Of a stretch of DNA of 64,000 nucleotides, positions 1-9,937 are shown one piece after another. Source of the DNA: JAYQKL01 sp965243245. Lineage in GTDB: Bacteria > Pseudomonadota > Alphaproteobacteria > RS24. The stretch's first letter is position 1. Each line of letters opens with the position of its first letter. A program made the position numbers and the translations under genes. The stretch covers positions 1,674,001 through 1,738,000 of the forward strand of contig OZ251536.1 in assembly GCA_965243245.1 (NCBI GenBank), given 5' to 3'. Below the pieces are notes generated by a model. That model worked only from the letters and a program-made list of their open reading frames with translations, was not told the DNA's origin and did no database searches.

Positions 1-1
1 T

Positions 2-2863
2 TTATTTGCCTTGCGCTCTCCGCTTTCCAAAGGTGTGATTCTGGCTGATGAGGTTGGACTTGGTAAAACCATCGAGGCTGGCATTTTGCTATGCCAATAT
101 TGGGCGGAGCATAAGAAGCAGTTGTTGGTGGTATGCCCTGCCAGTTTGCGCCGCCAATGGTCGATTGAGCTGGAGGAGAAATTCAACCTATCCAGCATCA
201 TTCTTGAAAACGACACCTACAAGGCGCGTAGCAAAAACAAGGATAAGCACCCGCTACGGCATGACGGTGTTATTATCATGTCCTACCAATTCGCCAATCG
301 CCTGAAAGATGAGATGCACAAAGTGCCATGGGATTTAGTGGTGATTGACGAAGCCCATAAGCTGCGGAATTTATATCGCAACGACAATAAAATGGGAAAA
401 AACATTCAGTATGCGCTTGAGGGCTTCAAGAAGGTTCTGCTTACAGCAACGCCGTTGCAAAACTCCCTGATGGAGCTATATGGCCTTGCCTCGCTGATTG
501 ATGATCGTATTTTTGGCAGCGTTGAATCTTTCCGAAGTCGCTATGCCAGTGGCGATCCGCCACTTGAAGAGCTGAAGGAACGCATGAAGCCTTTCGTCCA
601 CCGGACGCTGCGTTCTCAGGTGTTGGAATATATTAACTACACCCGCCGTGAGGCAATCACGCAGCCATTTACACCTACTGAAAAAGAGCAAGAGCTGTAT
701 GACCGTGTGTCTGACTTTCTGTTGGAGCAGGATACCTACGCCATACCATGGGCGCAGCGCAAACTGGTGGTGCTGATTATCCGAAAACTCATGGCATCCT
801 CTGCATTTGCTTTGGTTGGAACATTGCAAACTATCAAAGCGCGGCTGGAAGATATCAAGCGTACCGGCAAAGAAAAAGAGCTGAATATCCGTAAAAATCT
901 GATCGGCGAAAACGATATGGATACGGATTTCATTGAAGAAGCAAATGGCGACAAAAAGCCAGCCCATAAAGGCAGGCCAATCAATTTCCAGAAACTAGAA
1001 TATGAGATTGAACAGGTGGAGCAATTTGAGGTATTGGCGCGTTCCATTAAAGTGGAATCGAAAGCCAAGGAGCTATTGAAGGCGCTAGATATCGGCTTCA
1101 AGCGTATGAGTGATCTGGGTGGCAAGCGTAAGGCACTCATATTTACCGAGTCCAGCCGCACGCAACGCTACTTGAAAGAGTTCTTAAGCGAGAACGGCTT
1201 CAAGGGCAAAATCGTCACTTTCAACGGCCAGAATAGTGATGAGCTGGCACGCTCCATCTATCGTAAATGGGCTGACCAAGAAAAAGACACCGGGCGCATT
1301 ACCGGAACGTTGAACGTGGATGTACGGATGTCATTGGTGGATTTCTTCCGCGATGAAGGTGAGATTATGATTGCCACCGAAGCCGCCGCAGAGGGTATCA
1401 ACCTGCAATTCTGCTCAATGGTTGTGAATTATGATCTGCCGTGGAATCCGCAACGTGTTGAGCAGCGCATTGGCCGTGTCCATCGTTATGGGCAGAAACA
1501 TGATGTGGTGGTGATAAATTTCTTGAATAAAACAAACTGGGCCGATCAGCGCATTTACCAACTACTCAAAGAGAAATTCCAACTATTTGATGGTGTGTTT
1601 GGTGCGTCCGATGAAATTTTAGGGAGCATTGAATCTGGTGTAGATTTTGAGAAGCGCATCTATGATATTTTTGACACTTGCCGCAAACCAGAGGAAATTG
1701 AGCAGGCTTTCACCGAGCTGCAAAGCGAACTGGATGAGCCGATACAGGCGAAGCTCACCGAAGCGCGTCACATGCTTTTTGAGCATTTTGATGAGGATGT
1801 CCACCAGAAGCTAAAATTCCGTATGGAAAGCACGCAAAAACGCATGGATGATGTCACGCGCATGTTCTGGGCGCTTACGAAATATATCTATTTAATCCAG
1901 CATCAAAAAAGCACCGCCTACCATAACAGTGAATATTTTTTCAATGATAAAACGCTGATTTTTGGCACGGATGAAGAGTTTATCCGCCAAGGTGAAAGAC
2001 CGGAAGAGCATAAAGATGTGCCGATCTATTACTATTTGGATATGGTCGCACCGACTCAAGAGCAAAAAGAAACTGAATATGAGGAAACCAAAAAACGCAG
2101 CAGGGCTTTACGGCGTAGTGGTAAGCTGAAAAATCCAATGCAAGGAAGCCCACATCGCCTTTCTAATATACAAGGCGAGATGGTATTGAAAAACGGCAAA
2201 GAGATGGAGATTACACCATCCACCCTCACTTTTAAACTATCTGAATACCCCCACCGCATTGCCATGCTCGATGAATATGTGGGGACATCCGGCTGGCTTT
2301 TCCTGAACAGAATTACCATTGATACATTTGAAGAAGTGGAGCATCTGCTCTTCACTGTCTGCAACGATGATGGCGACACGTTAAAAGCTGAAATTGGCGA
2401 GAAGCTATTTTTGCTGCCAGCCGATATTCAGGAAGGTGCTTATACAGAATGTCCCTATATGGCAGAAGTTGGCGGGAATGTTCGTTACCACACCAGCGAA
2501 TTATTGAAGAGTTCGGAATTTGATAACCACACCTATTTTAACGAGGAGCTGGATAAGCTCGACCGCTGGGCCGATGATCTGAAGAACGGCCTAGAGCTGG
2601 AGCTAAAGAAGATCGACAAAGACATCCGCGAGCTATCGCGTCAATCCAAGCAGATGGTGAGTTTGCAGGAAAAGTTGGAATTTCAAAAGCAGAAAGCCAC
2701 GTTGGAAAAACGCCGTACCAAGAAACGGCATGAGCTTTATGATTCGCAAGATGAAATAGACAAAAAGCGCGATATGCTAATCAAACAAATTGAAAAGCAA
2801 ATACAGGACACCAGCCACAGCGTGGAAGAATTGTTCCGTGTGCAATGGAGGCTGGCAGGATGA
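2..2863 (+). CDS. SNF2/RapA-type DEAD-like helicase, 5'-truncated by the window edge
   Basis: Superfamily 2 ATPase of the SNF2/RapA branch, expected to translocate on double-stranded DNA. The frame is open from the first bases, so the N-terminus lies outside the window. Visible motifs are the Walker A stretch DEVGLGKT (about nt 47-70), the DEAH box in VVIDEAHKL (about 340-365), TATPLQN (about 445-465), and the C-lobe motifs IATEAAAEG and QRIGRVHRYGQ (about 1370-1500). The last 100 residues or so are rich in charged heptads and probably form a coiled coil. It overlaps the next gene by an ATGA and heads a tight run of methyltransferase, restriction helicase and HAD genes, so a role in a restriction-like defence complex is inferred. 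DISARM DrmD is a related family, but the other DISARM genes are not seen. Confidence 0.9.
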   Translation, partial: LFALRSPLSKGVILADEVGLGKTIEAGILLCQYWAEHKKQLLVVCPASLRRQWSIELEEKFNLSSIILENDTYKARSKNKDKHPLRHDGVIIMSYQFANRLKDEMHKVPWDLVVIDEAHKLRNLYRNDNKMGKNIQYALEGFKKVLLTATPLQNSLMELYGLASLIDDRIFGSVESFRSRYASGDPPLEELKERMKPFVHRTLRSQVLEYINYTRREAITQPFTPTEKEQELYDRVSDFLLEQDTYAIPWAQRKLVVLIIRKLMASSAFALVGTLQTIKARLEDIKRTGKEKELNIRKNLIGENDMDTDFIEEANGDKKPAHKGRPINFQKLEYEIEQVEQFEVLARSIKVESKAKELLKALDIGFKRMSDLGGKRKALIFTESSRTQRYLKEFLSENGFKGKIVTFNGQNSDELARSIYRKWADQEKDTGRITGTLNVDVRMSLVDFFRDEGEIMIATEAAAEGINLQFCSMVVNYDLPWNPQRVEQRIGRVHRYGQKHDVVVINFLNKTNWADQRIYQLLKEKFQLFDGVFGASDEILGSIESGVDFEKRIYDIFDTCRKPEEIEQAFTELQSELDEPIQAKLTEARHMLFEHFDEDVHQKLKFRMESTQKRMDDVTRMFWALTKYIYLIQHQKSTAYHNSEYFFNDKTLIFGTDEEFIRQGERPEEHKDVPIYYYLDMVAPTQEQKETEYEETKKRSRALRRSGKLKNPMQGSPHRLSNIQGEMVLKNGKEMEITPSTLTFKLSEYPHRIAMLDEYVGTSGWLFLNRITIDTFEEVEHLLFTVCNDDGDTLKAEIGEKLFLLPADIQEGAYTECPYMAEVGGNVRYHTSELLKSSEFDNHTYFNEELDKLDRWADDLKNGLELELKKIDKDIRELSRQSKQMVSLQEKLEFQKQKATLEKRRTKKRHELYDSQDEIDKKRDMLIKQIEKQIQDTSHSVEELFRVQWRLAG

Positions 2864-3732
2864 AAATATCAGGTTCTGCAATTGATGTTCTAACCCATAT
2901 TATCACTGGAGAAAGTGATAAAGAGGTTCATGGCTATAGGAGTGGCCCTGACCTGATTAATTTCTTCTATGGTTTTGGTTCAACAGATATCTATTCATCA
3001 GGCTTTCCGTCACGCAAGGATTACACAGCTGAAAAACTGAAAGAGTATAATTCTACGGATGCTATGGCGGGTATTATTCGTGAAGCATTGGATCACGTTC
3101 ATTTTGCCGATGAAAAAACTAATAGTGAAGCCGCTGGTACACTTAATAAGCACCTGAGAAAAGATGGTTATCAAATTGTTCCTGAAAGAATTGACTGTAT
3201 AACCGATGAAACAGGCTGGAACACACATGGTGATTTCTTGATATTTGATGTCCAGCCTATTGGTGACAAAACAATTACAACAGATGGAGTTATAAAACTA
3301 AACCACCAGTTCATTAATGATCAGATTAGAAAAGCTAACGAGAAACTTGCCAAAGGTGATTATGATGGTGCAATTACTAACGCACGATCATTGGTAGAGG
3401 CATTTCAGGAAGAAATAATCCGCAAAGCTGGTGCAGAAGTACCTAAATATGATGGTGATCTTCAGAAGCTCTATAAAGTGACAAAAAAAGCATTGAATCT
3501 TAATCCTTCACAAAAAGACCTTTCGGATACGTTGAAGCAAATACTATCAGGGCTAAATAGCCTAGTTTCAGGCATTAGCGGATTAAGCAATAAAATGGCT
3601 GACCGCCATTCCAGATCATACAAACCATCGCGTCACCATGCAAAGCTAGCAGTGAATGTGGCATTTACATTCTGTGAATTCTTACTCGACAGTTATGAGT
3701 ATCAACAGAATCAGAAGACAAAAAAGGAGTAA
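2860..3732 (+). CDS. Abortive-infection C-terminal domain protein
   Basis: A protein of about 290 residues whose second half resembles the Abi C-terminal family (PF14355-like). It has a helical stretch starting near KGDYDGAITNARSLVEAF, then the ILSGLNSLVSGISGLSNKM segment and a histidine-rich motif near RHSRSYKPSRHHAKLAVN. The first half is unrecognised and may carry the specificity or effector part. I choose ATG 2860 rather than 2845 because it makes an ATGA overlap with the helicase stop and has GGAGG about nine bases upstream. It sits between helicase and methyltransferase genes in one transcription unit, which suggests a built-in suicide or sensing component. The function is inferred from family and context only. 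Confidence 0.75.
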   Translation: MKISGSAIDVLTHIITGESDKEVHGYRSGPDLINFFYGFGSTDIYSSGFPSRKDYTAEKLKEYNSTDAMAGIIREALDHVHFADEKTNSEAAGTLNKHLRKDGYQIVPERIDCITDETGWNTHGDFLIFDVQPIGDKTITTDGVIKLNHQFINDQIRKANEKLAKGDYDGAITNARSLVEAFQEEIIRKAGAEVPKYDGDLQKLYKVTKKALNLNPSQKDLSDTLKQILSGLNSLVSGISGLSNKMADRHSRSYKPSRHHAKLAVNVAFTFCEFLLDSYEYQQNQKTKKE

Positions 3733-3740
3733 GAAGCAGC

Positions 3741-5363
3741 ATGAAGAAGAAACAAAAATTAGAGCTGACATGGATCGGAAAGGAGAAAACGCCGAAGCTA
3801 GAACCGCGCATTCTGCTGGAAGAGCCAGAGAAGTCCTACCACGCCGCCGAGCGCGTGAGTGAGAATGATATTTTCGACAATAAGCTAATCTTTGGTGACA
3901 ACCTACTCGCGCTGAAAAGTCTGGAGCAAGAATATGCGGGTAAAGTGAAATGCATCTATATTGACCCACCGTACAATACAGGCAATGCCTTTGAGCAATA
4001 TGATGATGGTATAGAACACTCCATCTGGCTTGGGCTGATGCGCGATCGGCTGGAGCTTTTAAAGCGCCTTATGTCGGATGATGGCTCACTCTGGATTACC
4101 ATCGATGATAATGAGGCACATTACTTAAAAGTTCTGTGTGATGAGGTGTTTGGGAGAGATAACTTTATAACCAATGTGATATGGCAAAAGAAATATACTG
4201 TCGCAAATGATGCTAAATTTTTTAGTGACACCCATGATCACATACTTGTTTATTCCAAAAATAGAAGCCTATTCAAGCTGAATAAGCTTGAGCGCCCATC
4301 ATCCATGAATGATAGATATAAAAACCCAGATAAGCATCCGAAAGGGCCGTGGAAAGCCACGCCACTACATGCAAAAAGTGGCTCGAAAACTGCTGAACCT
4401 TTTAAATACACCTTCAATAATGGGGTTGTTTTTTCTCCTCCGTCTGGAACTTATCCTAGATACTCTAAAGACTCATTTCTTAGAATGGATGAGGGCAATG
4501 AAATATGGTTTGGAAAAGACGGAACAGCCATTCCATCAAGAAAAACTTTCTTGTGTGATTTAAAAGATCAAGGAGTCACCCCGACAACGCTGTGGTTGCA
4601 CGAAGATGTTGGACATAATCATCAAGCAAAAGAAGAGGTAAAGCCTTTTAACAGCAGCGATGTATTTGATACCCCAAAGCCTGAAAAATTGATGCAGCGT
4701 ATCGTGCATCTAGCCTCCAACCCGGGTGACATCGTCCTTGACTCCTTCGCCGGCTCTGGTAGCACCGCTGCTGCGGCTCACAAAATGGGGCGTAAGTGGA
4801 TCATGGTGGAATTGGGCGAGCATTGCCACACCCATATTGTTCCACGCTTGCAAAAGGTGATTGATGGAACGGATCAGGGGGGCATTTCCAAAGCCGTAAA
4901 TTGGAAAGGTGGCGGTGGATTCCGCTATTACCACCTTGCGCCAAGCCTGCTGGAAAAAGACCGCTGGGGACGTTTGGTCATCAATGACGAATTCAATCCC
5001 GCGATGCTAGCCGAAGCCATGTGCAAGATGATGGGCTTTGCCTACGCGCCAAGTGAAAAGCATTATTGGGCGCATGGACATTCCACCGAGAGCGACTTCA
5101 TCTATGTGACCACGCAAACCCTAGACCAAACCCAATTGCAGGCCATATCCGAAGAAGTTGGCGAGAAACGTTCATTGCTGGTGTGTTGCTCTGCCTTCCG
5201 CGCCAAGCAGAATGTTTACGCCAACCTTACGCTTAAAAAAATTCCCAATTCCGTTTTGAAAAAATGCGAATGGGGCAAGGATGATTATTCCCTCAATGTG
5301 CAAAACCTACCCGCCTCAACCCAAGAAGAAAAAGAAACCAATCTATTCGGAGAGAAAGTATAG
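3741..5363 (+). CDS. Type III-like site-specific DNA adenine methyltransferase (Mod)
   Basis: 540-residue SAM-dependent DNA methyltransferase. The catalytic motif DPPYNTG is at residues 75-81 and precedes the SAM-binding FAGSG at residues 336-340. This is the beta-class order typical of type III Mod proteins and points to N6-adenine methylation. The region between the motifs (about 120-300) would hold the target recognition domain. A good ribosome site, AAGGAG, lies upstream of ATG 3741. The Res gene starts 2 nt after its stop, so the two are almost certainly co-translated partners: Mod gives sequence recognition and self-protection. The target sequence cannot be read from the gene. Confidence 0.92.
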   Translation: MKKKQKLELTWIGKEKTPKLEPRILLEEPEKSYHAAERVSENDIFDNKLIFGDNLLALKSLEQEYAGKVKCIYIDPPYNTGNAFEQYDDGIEHSIWLGLMRDRLELLKRLMSDDGSLWITIDDNEAHYLKVLCDEVFGRDNFITNVIWQKKYTVANDAKFFSDTHDHILVYSKNRSLFKLNKLERPSSMNDRYKNPDKHPKGPWKATPLHAKSGSKTAEPFKYTFNNGVVFSPPSGTYPRYSKDSFLRMDEGNEIWFGKDGTAIPSRKTFLCDLKDQGVTPTTLWLHEDVGHNHQAKEEVKPFNSSDVFDTPKPEKLMQRIVHLASNPGDIVLDSFAGSGSTAAAAHKMGRKWIMVELGEHCHTHIVPRLQKVIDGTDQGGISKAVNWKGGGGFRYYHLAPSLLEKDRWGRLVINDEFNPAMLAEAMCKMMGFAYAPSEKHYWAHGHSTESDFIYVTTQTLDQTQLQAISEEVGEKRSLLVCCSAFRAKQNVYANLTLKKIPNSVLKKCEWGKDDYSLNVQNLPASTQEEKETNLFGEKV

Positions 5364-5365
5364 TC

Positions 5366-8104
5366 ATGGATGAACATACGAGTATGAAACATATAAACGC
5401 TATTTCAAACCGCCTCTCTCTTCGCATTCCACAGCGGGAATCTCTTGAGATTCTTGCGCGTCTAACCGAGATTATACCTCTGTTGAAAGACCGTGATTTG
5501 GTGAAAGACCTAAAGGTCATTGCCGCCGAATATCCATCTGTGAAAGATTTTGAACGCGACTTCCCATCACTCTGTTTTGCGCTTGCAACAGGTGTTGGTA
5601 AAACCCGCCTGATGGGTGCGTTTATCTCGTATCTGCATATTTCCAAGGGCATCAAGCATTTCTTCGTGCTGGCGCCGAACTTGACCATCTATAATAAGCT
5701 GATTGCTGATTTCACACCGGGAACGCCGAAATATGTGTTTCAGGGCATTTCAGAATTCGCCATGACCCCACCAGATATCATCACAGGTGATAACTACGAG
5801 AGTGGCCGTGGTATTCGTGGTGTTGACTTGCTGGGTCAGGCCGATGGCATCCACATCAACATTTTCAACATCTCGAAGATTAATAGCGAAGTGCGCGGTG
5901 GTAAATCCCCGCGCATCAAGCGTCTGTCCGAATATATCGGTGAGAGTTATTTTGACTATCTATCCGGACTGGATGATCTGGTGCTACTCATGGATGAATC
6001 CCACCGCTATCGTGCAAGCGCGGGTGTGAAGGCTATTAATGAGCTGAAACCGATTCTTGGGTTGGAGCTTACGGCAACACCACAGGTGGAATCCGGCAAG
6101 AAAATCGCCACACCATTTAAAAATGTGATCTATAGCTACCCACTCTATAAGGCCATGGAAGATGGTTATGTGAAAGAACCGGCAGTGGCCACGCGGGAAA
6201 ACTTCAACGCCAAGAATTACACCGAAGAACAGTTGGAGCAGTTAAAGCTGGAAGATGGTATCCGCATTCATGAAACGGTAAAAACCGAGCTGAAAGTCTA
6301 TGCTGACAATCATGATAAGCCTCGTGTGAAGCCGTTTATGCTCGTGGTGGCGCAAGATACCACCCATGCAGAAAATATCATGCAGCTGATCAAAAGCGAT
6401 GAGTTTTTCGAGGGGCGCTATCGTGACCGTGTGATTACCGTTCACTCCGCCCAACGTGGCGAGGAAAAAGACGAAACGGTGGAGCGCCTGCTTGCTGTTG
6501 AAGAACCGAATGAGCCAACCGAGATCGTGGTTCACGTTAATATGCTGAAGGAAGGCTGGGACGTTACCAACCTTTACACCATCGTACCATTGCGTGCTGC
6601 AAACTCCCGCACGCTGGTGGAGCAGTCCATCGGGCGTGGTCTGCGGCTACCATATGGCAAGCGCACAGGCATCCCTGCCGTGGATCGCCTGACCATCGTG
6701 GCGCATGACCGCTTCGATGATATTATTGCTGAAGCCAACGACACAAAATCTATCATTCGTACTGGTATCGTCATTGGTAAAGATATCGACTTTAAGCCTA
6801 AAAAGGCGTTGGAGATTCACTCCAACCTTGAATCCATCATCACTGGCACGCCAGCCGTACCTGATGCAGAAATTTTTTTCGAGCCAGCGATGGTTCAATC
6901 AGATGCACCAAAGCCAGCAGAGCAAGCACCGCTTTTCCGTGAAGAAGAAAAAGAGGTGGCGTTTACGGCGATGGAAGTCATCAAAGAGTTTGAGCGTCTA
7001 CCAAGTTCCAAAAAGCTGAAAGATGCAGATATTCAGCAGGAAATGGTCAAGCGCATCGAAGAGAAAATAAAACCGAAGCAGGCGCAGTTAGATGTCATCA
7101 TCGAAAAACCAAACGTAGAAAAAGTGCTTAAGAAGGTAACGCAAGCTTACATCGAAAACACCATCGATATTCCGCGTATTATCCTAACGCCAAAGGATTC
7201 GCAGAATTATACGTTTGAGAAATTTACACTTGATACGTCTGGAGTCGGTCGTTTCAATCCAGTGGAACAGCAGATTCTTATCCAGCACCTTCGAACTGCA
7301 GAGCGTGAGCAATTGCAAAGTGAGCAGATTGTTTTCAAGGAAGAGCGTCCGGAGGATTATATCGTCTCCGTGTTAATCGACTTTAACGACATCTCTTACG
7401 ATGACCATGCCGATATTTTGTATGATCTCGCCGGGCAGATGGTGGCTTATTTACAGTCATATTTAAGTGAAGAAGATGAGATTCTCAACGTCCTGCAATA
7501 TTACCGTGAAAAGCTGGCTAATGTGATCCATGCCCAAATGCAGATGCATTACAAGCGTGGTTACACCGAATATGAAGTGACGGTAACACGAGGCTTTGAA
7601 CGCCCTAAAATGGCAAGCGTATCTTATGATGCACAGGAAAAGGCACGTTATTTCCGCAATGATGTGGAAGAGCGCTCTATGATTCGCGGCATGCTATTTC
7701 AAGGTTTTAGGAAATGTATCTATCCGGTGCAAAAATTCCACTCCGATACGGAACGCAAATTTGCAGTGCTTCTTGAGGATGAAAAAGAGGTGTTGAAATG
7801 GTTCAAATCAGCGCGTGAGGATTTCAGAATCTTCTATGCTACGGATCGCACCTATGAGCCTGATTTTGTTGTGGAGACTGAAACACATAAGTTGCTGTGT
7901 GAGCCAAAGATGGAAAAAGAGGTTAATACCGATGAGGTGCAGGAAAAAGCCAGAGCTGCCGAAGAATGGTGCGAAAGAGCCAGCGAACATGAGTTGCAGA
8001 ATGATGGCAAGCCATGGAAATACGTCCTCGTCCCACACAACGTAATCCAACCAAGCGCAACACTGGCTGGGCTGGTTTCACGTTTTAGTAAGGGGTCGGC
8101 GTGA
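5366..8104 (+). CDS. Type III-like restriction subunit (Res): DEAD/DEAH helicase with PD-(D/E)XK nuclease
   Basis: 912-residue SF2 helicase with a C-terminal nuclease. Walker A GVGKT is at 76-80, the motif II variant DESH at 210-213, LTATPQ follows, and the helicase C-lobe shows MLKEGWDVTNL and QSIGRGLRLP. Near the C-terminus PD (832-833) followed by E846-P-K848 fits a PD-(D/E)XK cleavage site, as in type III Res. The length is close to the family norm and no frame damage is visible, so the protein looks active. It lies 2 nt after mod and overlaps the HAD gene by GTGA. The unusual point is that classical type III systems have only mod and res, while here a SNF2 protein, an Abi protein and a phosphatase share the operon. 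Confidence 0.92.
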   Translation: MDEHTSMKHINAISNRLSLRIPQRESLEILARLTEIIPLLKDRDLVKDLKVIAAEYPSVKDFERDFPSLCFALATGVGKTRLMGAFISYLHISKGIKHFFVLAPNLTIYNKLIADFTPGTPKYVFQGISEFAMTPPDIITGDNYESGRGIRGVDLLGQADGIHINIFNISKINSEVRGGKSPRIKRLSEYIGESYFDYLSGLDDLVLLMDESHRYRASAGVKAINELKPILGLELTATPQVESGKKIATPFKNVIYSYPLYKAMEDGYVKEPAVATRENFNAKNYTEEQLEQLKLEDGIRIHETVKTELKVYADNHDKPRVKPFMLVVAQDTTHAENIMQLIKSDEFFEGRYRDRVITVHSAQRGEEKDETVERLLAVEEPNEPTEIVVHVNMLKEGWDVTNLYTIVPLRAANSRTLVEQSIGRGLRLPYGKRTGIPAVDRLTIVAHDRFDDIIAEANDTKSIIRTGIVIGKDIDFKPKKALEIHSNLESIITGTPAVPDAEIFFEPAMVQSDAPKPAEQAPLFREEEKEVAFTAMEVIKEFERLPSSKKLKDADIQQEMVKRIEEKIKPKQAQLDVIIEKPNVEKVLKKVTQAYIENTIDIPRIILTPKDSQNYTFEKFTLDTSGVGRFNPVEQQILIQHLRTAEREQLQSEQIVFKEERPEDYIVSVLIDFNDISYDDHADILYDLAGQMVAYLQSYLSEEDEILNVLQYYREKLANVIHAQMQMHYKRGYTEYEVTVTRGFERPKMASVSYDAQEKARYFRNDVEERSMIRGMLFQGFRKCIYPVQKFHSDTERKFAVLLEDEKEVLKWFKSAREDFRIFYATDRTYEPDFVVETETHKLLCEPKMEKEVNTDEVQEKARAAEEWCERASEHELQNDGKPWKYVLVPHNVIQPSATLAGLVSRFSKGSA

Positions 8105-8916
8105 AACAAAAAATCCCACTCGCAATAGCCTATGATTTTGACGGAACGCTTGCTCCGGGCAATATGCAGGAGCATTCTTTTATACCTGAGCTGGGAGTGT
8201 CAAAAGAAGAGTTTTGGCATGAATCCAGAGATATTTATGCGCCCACAAAGGACATGGATGAGATATTGGCGTATATGTACCTGCTCATGTCCAAGGCAGA
8301 GCCTAACGGCGGCATTACCCGCGCAGTGCTTGAAAAACACGCCAGTGACCTAAGTTTCTTCCTCGGCGTTGAGGAGTGGTTCTCTCGCATCAATACTTTT
8401 GCTGATAAGCTGGGAATTGAGCTGAAGCACTACATCATCTCATCTGGTTTGCGAGAGATGATACAGGCCAGCAAGATTGGCAGTGAGTTTGAATATATCT
8501 GGGCTTCTGGTTTTATGTATGACGATGACGGCAAGGCTATATGGCCAGCACTGGCGATCAATTACACCACTAAAACTCAATATTTATTCCGCATCAATAA
8601 GGGCGTTCTGAATTCCTTTGAGAATGATCGAATAAACAGCTTCACGCCAGATCACAAGCGAGCTGTGCCGTTCACTAATATGATTTATTTGGGTGATGGT
8701 GATACCGATGTGCCAAGCATGAAAATGATGATCCACCAAGGCGGCAAATCCATCGCCGTATATGATCCAGAGCAAAAAGAAACAAAGCAACCAGCCTGCA
8801 AACGCCTGCAGCTACAAAGCCGCGTAAATTACTACGCCGAGGCCGATTACAGCGATGGTAGTGAGCTGGATTTAATAATTAAGGACATCCTCCAGCACAC
8901 CGCTGAGAGTTATTGA
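8101..8916 (+). CDS. HAD-superfamily phosphatase (phosphoserine phosphatase-like)
   Basis: 271-residue haloacid dehalogenase-fold hydrolase. Motif I DFDGT (D12, D14) supplies the nucleophile and acid, SSGLREM carries the motif II serine, and GDGDTD (198-203) is the metal-binding motif III. The GTG start is taken because it forms a four-base GTGA overlap with res, meaning translational coupling. Similarity is to the serB-like HAD-IB group, but metabolic serine synthesis is unlikely in this setting. A nucleotide, nucleic-acid-end or phosphoprotein substrate is only a guess. The last 24 codons or so recur, diverged, at 9868-9939 downstream of the next gene. Confidence 0.85.
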   Translation: MKQKIPLAIAYDFDGTLAPGNMQEHSFIPELGVSKEEFWHESRDIYAPTKDMDEILAYMYLLMSKAEPNGGITRAVLEKHASDLSFFLGVEEWFSRINTFADKLGIELKHYIISSGLREMIQASKIGSEFEYIWASGFMYDDDGKAIWPALAINYTTKTQYLFRINKGVLNSFENDRINSFTPDHKRAVPFTNMIYLGDGDTDVPSMKMMIHQGGKSIAVYDPEQKETKQPACKRLQLQSRVNYYAEADYSDGSELDLIIKDILQHTAESY

Positions 8917-8931
8917 GGGGAAAGGAATGCT

Positions 8932-9825
8932 ATGAAAATATTTAAACATCTTACAGCAAATGCAATTAATTTAGTACCTTTTGATTTTCTTCGTGAATTA
9001 TCAATGGAAGCATATCTGATTGAAAATGAGGCTGTGCTTGCTTTAGATAATGAAGGATTTGAAGAAGTAACTATTCTAGCAGATGAGTTGTCCATATTGT
9101 CGGCTAGAAAATCTCAAGCATCCGATGGCAGAATTGATCTTGTAGCTTATTATAGCTCTTCAAATACGCTTGCTGTAATTGAGCTTAAAAAAGGTACAAT
9201 AAGTTGCGATAATATCGAACAATTAACAGATTACTTAAAAGAACGAGAGCAGATTCTTGCAAAAATTCAAGAAAATAACCCCGAAATTACTGACCCAAAC
9301 TGGATTGGTATTTTAGCAGGCACTTCAATTTCTAGCGACTTAATCAAGCATATAGAGGATGGCGGGAAATTAAATATAGATGATACTGAAATTCCAGTTT
9401 CCGCTTTGACCATAAAACGATATAAAAGTGATGATGGGCAGTTCTTTATAGCCACCGATACATATCAAAACACTATTAGCACGAGCAACAAAGATTACAC
9501 AAAATATTCATTTAATTCAAATGAGTATGGAAAAGGACGTTTGGTTTTGGCAGTGCTACAAAAACATGCACAAGATAATCCAACACTAACATTTGCAGAA
9601 TTTAAGAGCATTTTTCCTGATAAAATTCAAGGTTCTCACGGTGTTTTTGATTCAAAAGAAAATGCCGATAAAAGAAATAGCTCTGGCCGTGTTCGTTATT
9701 TTATCAAAGCAGATGAGCTAATACAATTGAGTGATGCAGTTATTGCTGTTTCTAGTCAATGGGGCACACGAAATATTAATAAAGCAATAAAGACATTTAG
9801 GGGGATTGGATATGAAATCACCTAA
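8932..9825 (+). CDS. PD-(D/E)XK nuclease-like protein (NucS/DUF91-like N-terminal domain)
   Basis: 297-residue protein whose N-terminal third carries a nuclease signature: D69 in GRIDLV, then E84-L-K86 in VIELKKG, the PD-(D/E)XK arrangement of NucS/DUF91-like endonucleases. The C-terminal half is unrecognised. The ATG has a strong ribosome site, GGGGAAAGGA. Base composition is visibly more AT-rich than the mod/res genes, and the gene is bracketed by two diverged copies of the HAD gene end. It therefore looks like a later insertion or exchanged module. Likely role: a DNA-cutting accessory of the island, or a small-molecule-independent nuclease with unknown trigger. Confidence 0.7.
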   Translation: MKIFKHLTANAINLVPFDFLRELSMEAYLIENEAVLALDNEGFEEVTILADELSILSARKSQASDGRIDLVAYYSSSNTLAVIELKKGTISCDNIEQLTDYLKEREQILAKIQENNPEITDPNWIGILAGTSISSDLIKHIEDGGKLNIDDTEIPVSALTIKRYKSDDGQFFIATDTYQNTISTSNKDYTKYSFNSNEYGKGRLVLAVLQKHAQDNPTLTFAEFKSIFPDKIQGSHGVFDSKENADKRNSSGRVRYFIKADELIQLSDAVIAVSSQWGTRNINKAIKTFRGIGYEIT

Positions 9826-9829
9826 ATTT

Positions 9830-9937
9830 ATGCGATTAAAACCACGACTACAAAGCTATATAAATCATTACAGCGATGGCGGGGAGCTAGATTTAACAAT
9901 TAAGGATATTCTCCAGCACGCTGTTGAGAGTTATTGA
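9830..9937 (+). pseudogene. Remnant: duplicated C-terminus of a HAD phosphatase gene
   Basis: An open stretch of about 35 codons ending in TGA encodes RLQSYINHYSDGGELDLTIK and onward, closely matching the C-terminus of the HAD protein ending at 8916. Hand alignment of 8847-8918 with 9868-9939 gives 62 identical positions out of 72 with no gaps. It lacks all catalytic motifs. The following AAA gene uses the GAGGT just after its stop as a ribosome site, as the nuclease gene does after the intact HAD gene. This is best read as the tail of a second HAD copy left by recombination. Confidence 0.8.

Noticed and set aside
2..8916. DISARM or BREX system
   Set aside because: Only a SNF2 protein and a methyltransferase are shared with DISARM; no DUF1998 (DrmB), DrmA or PLD gene is seen, and no BrxC/PglZ-type gene is present.
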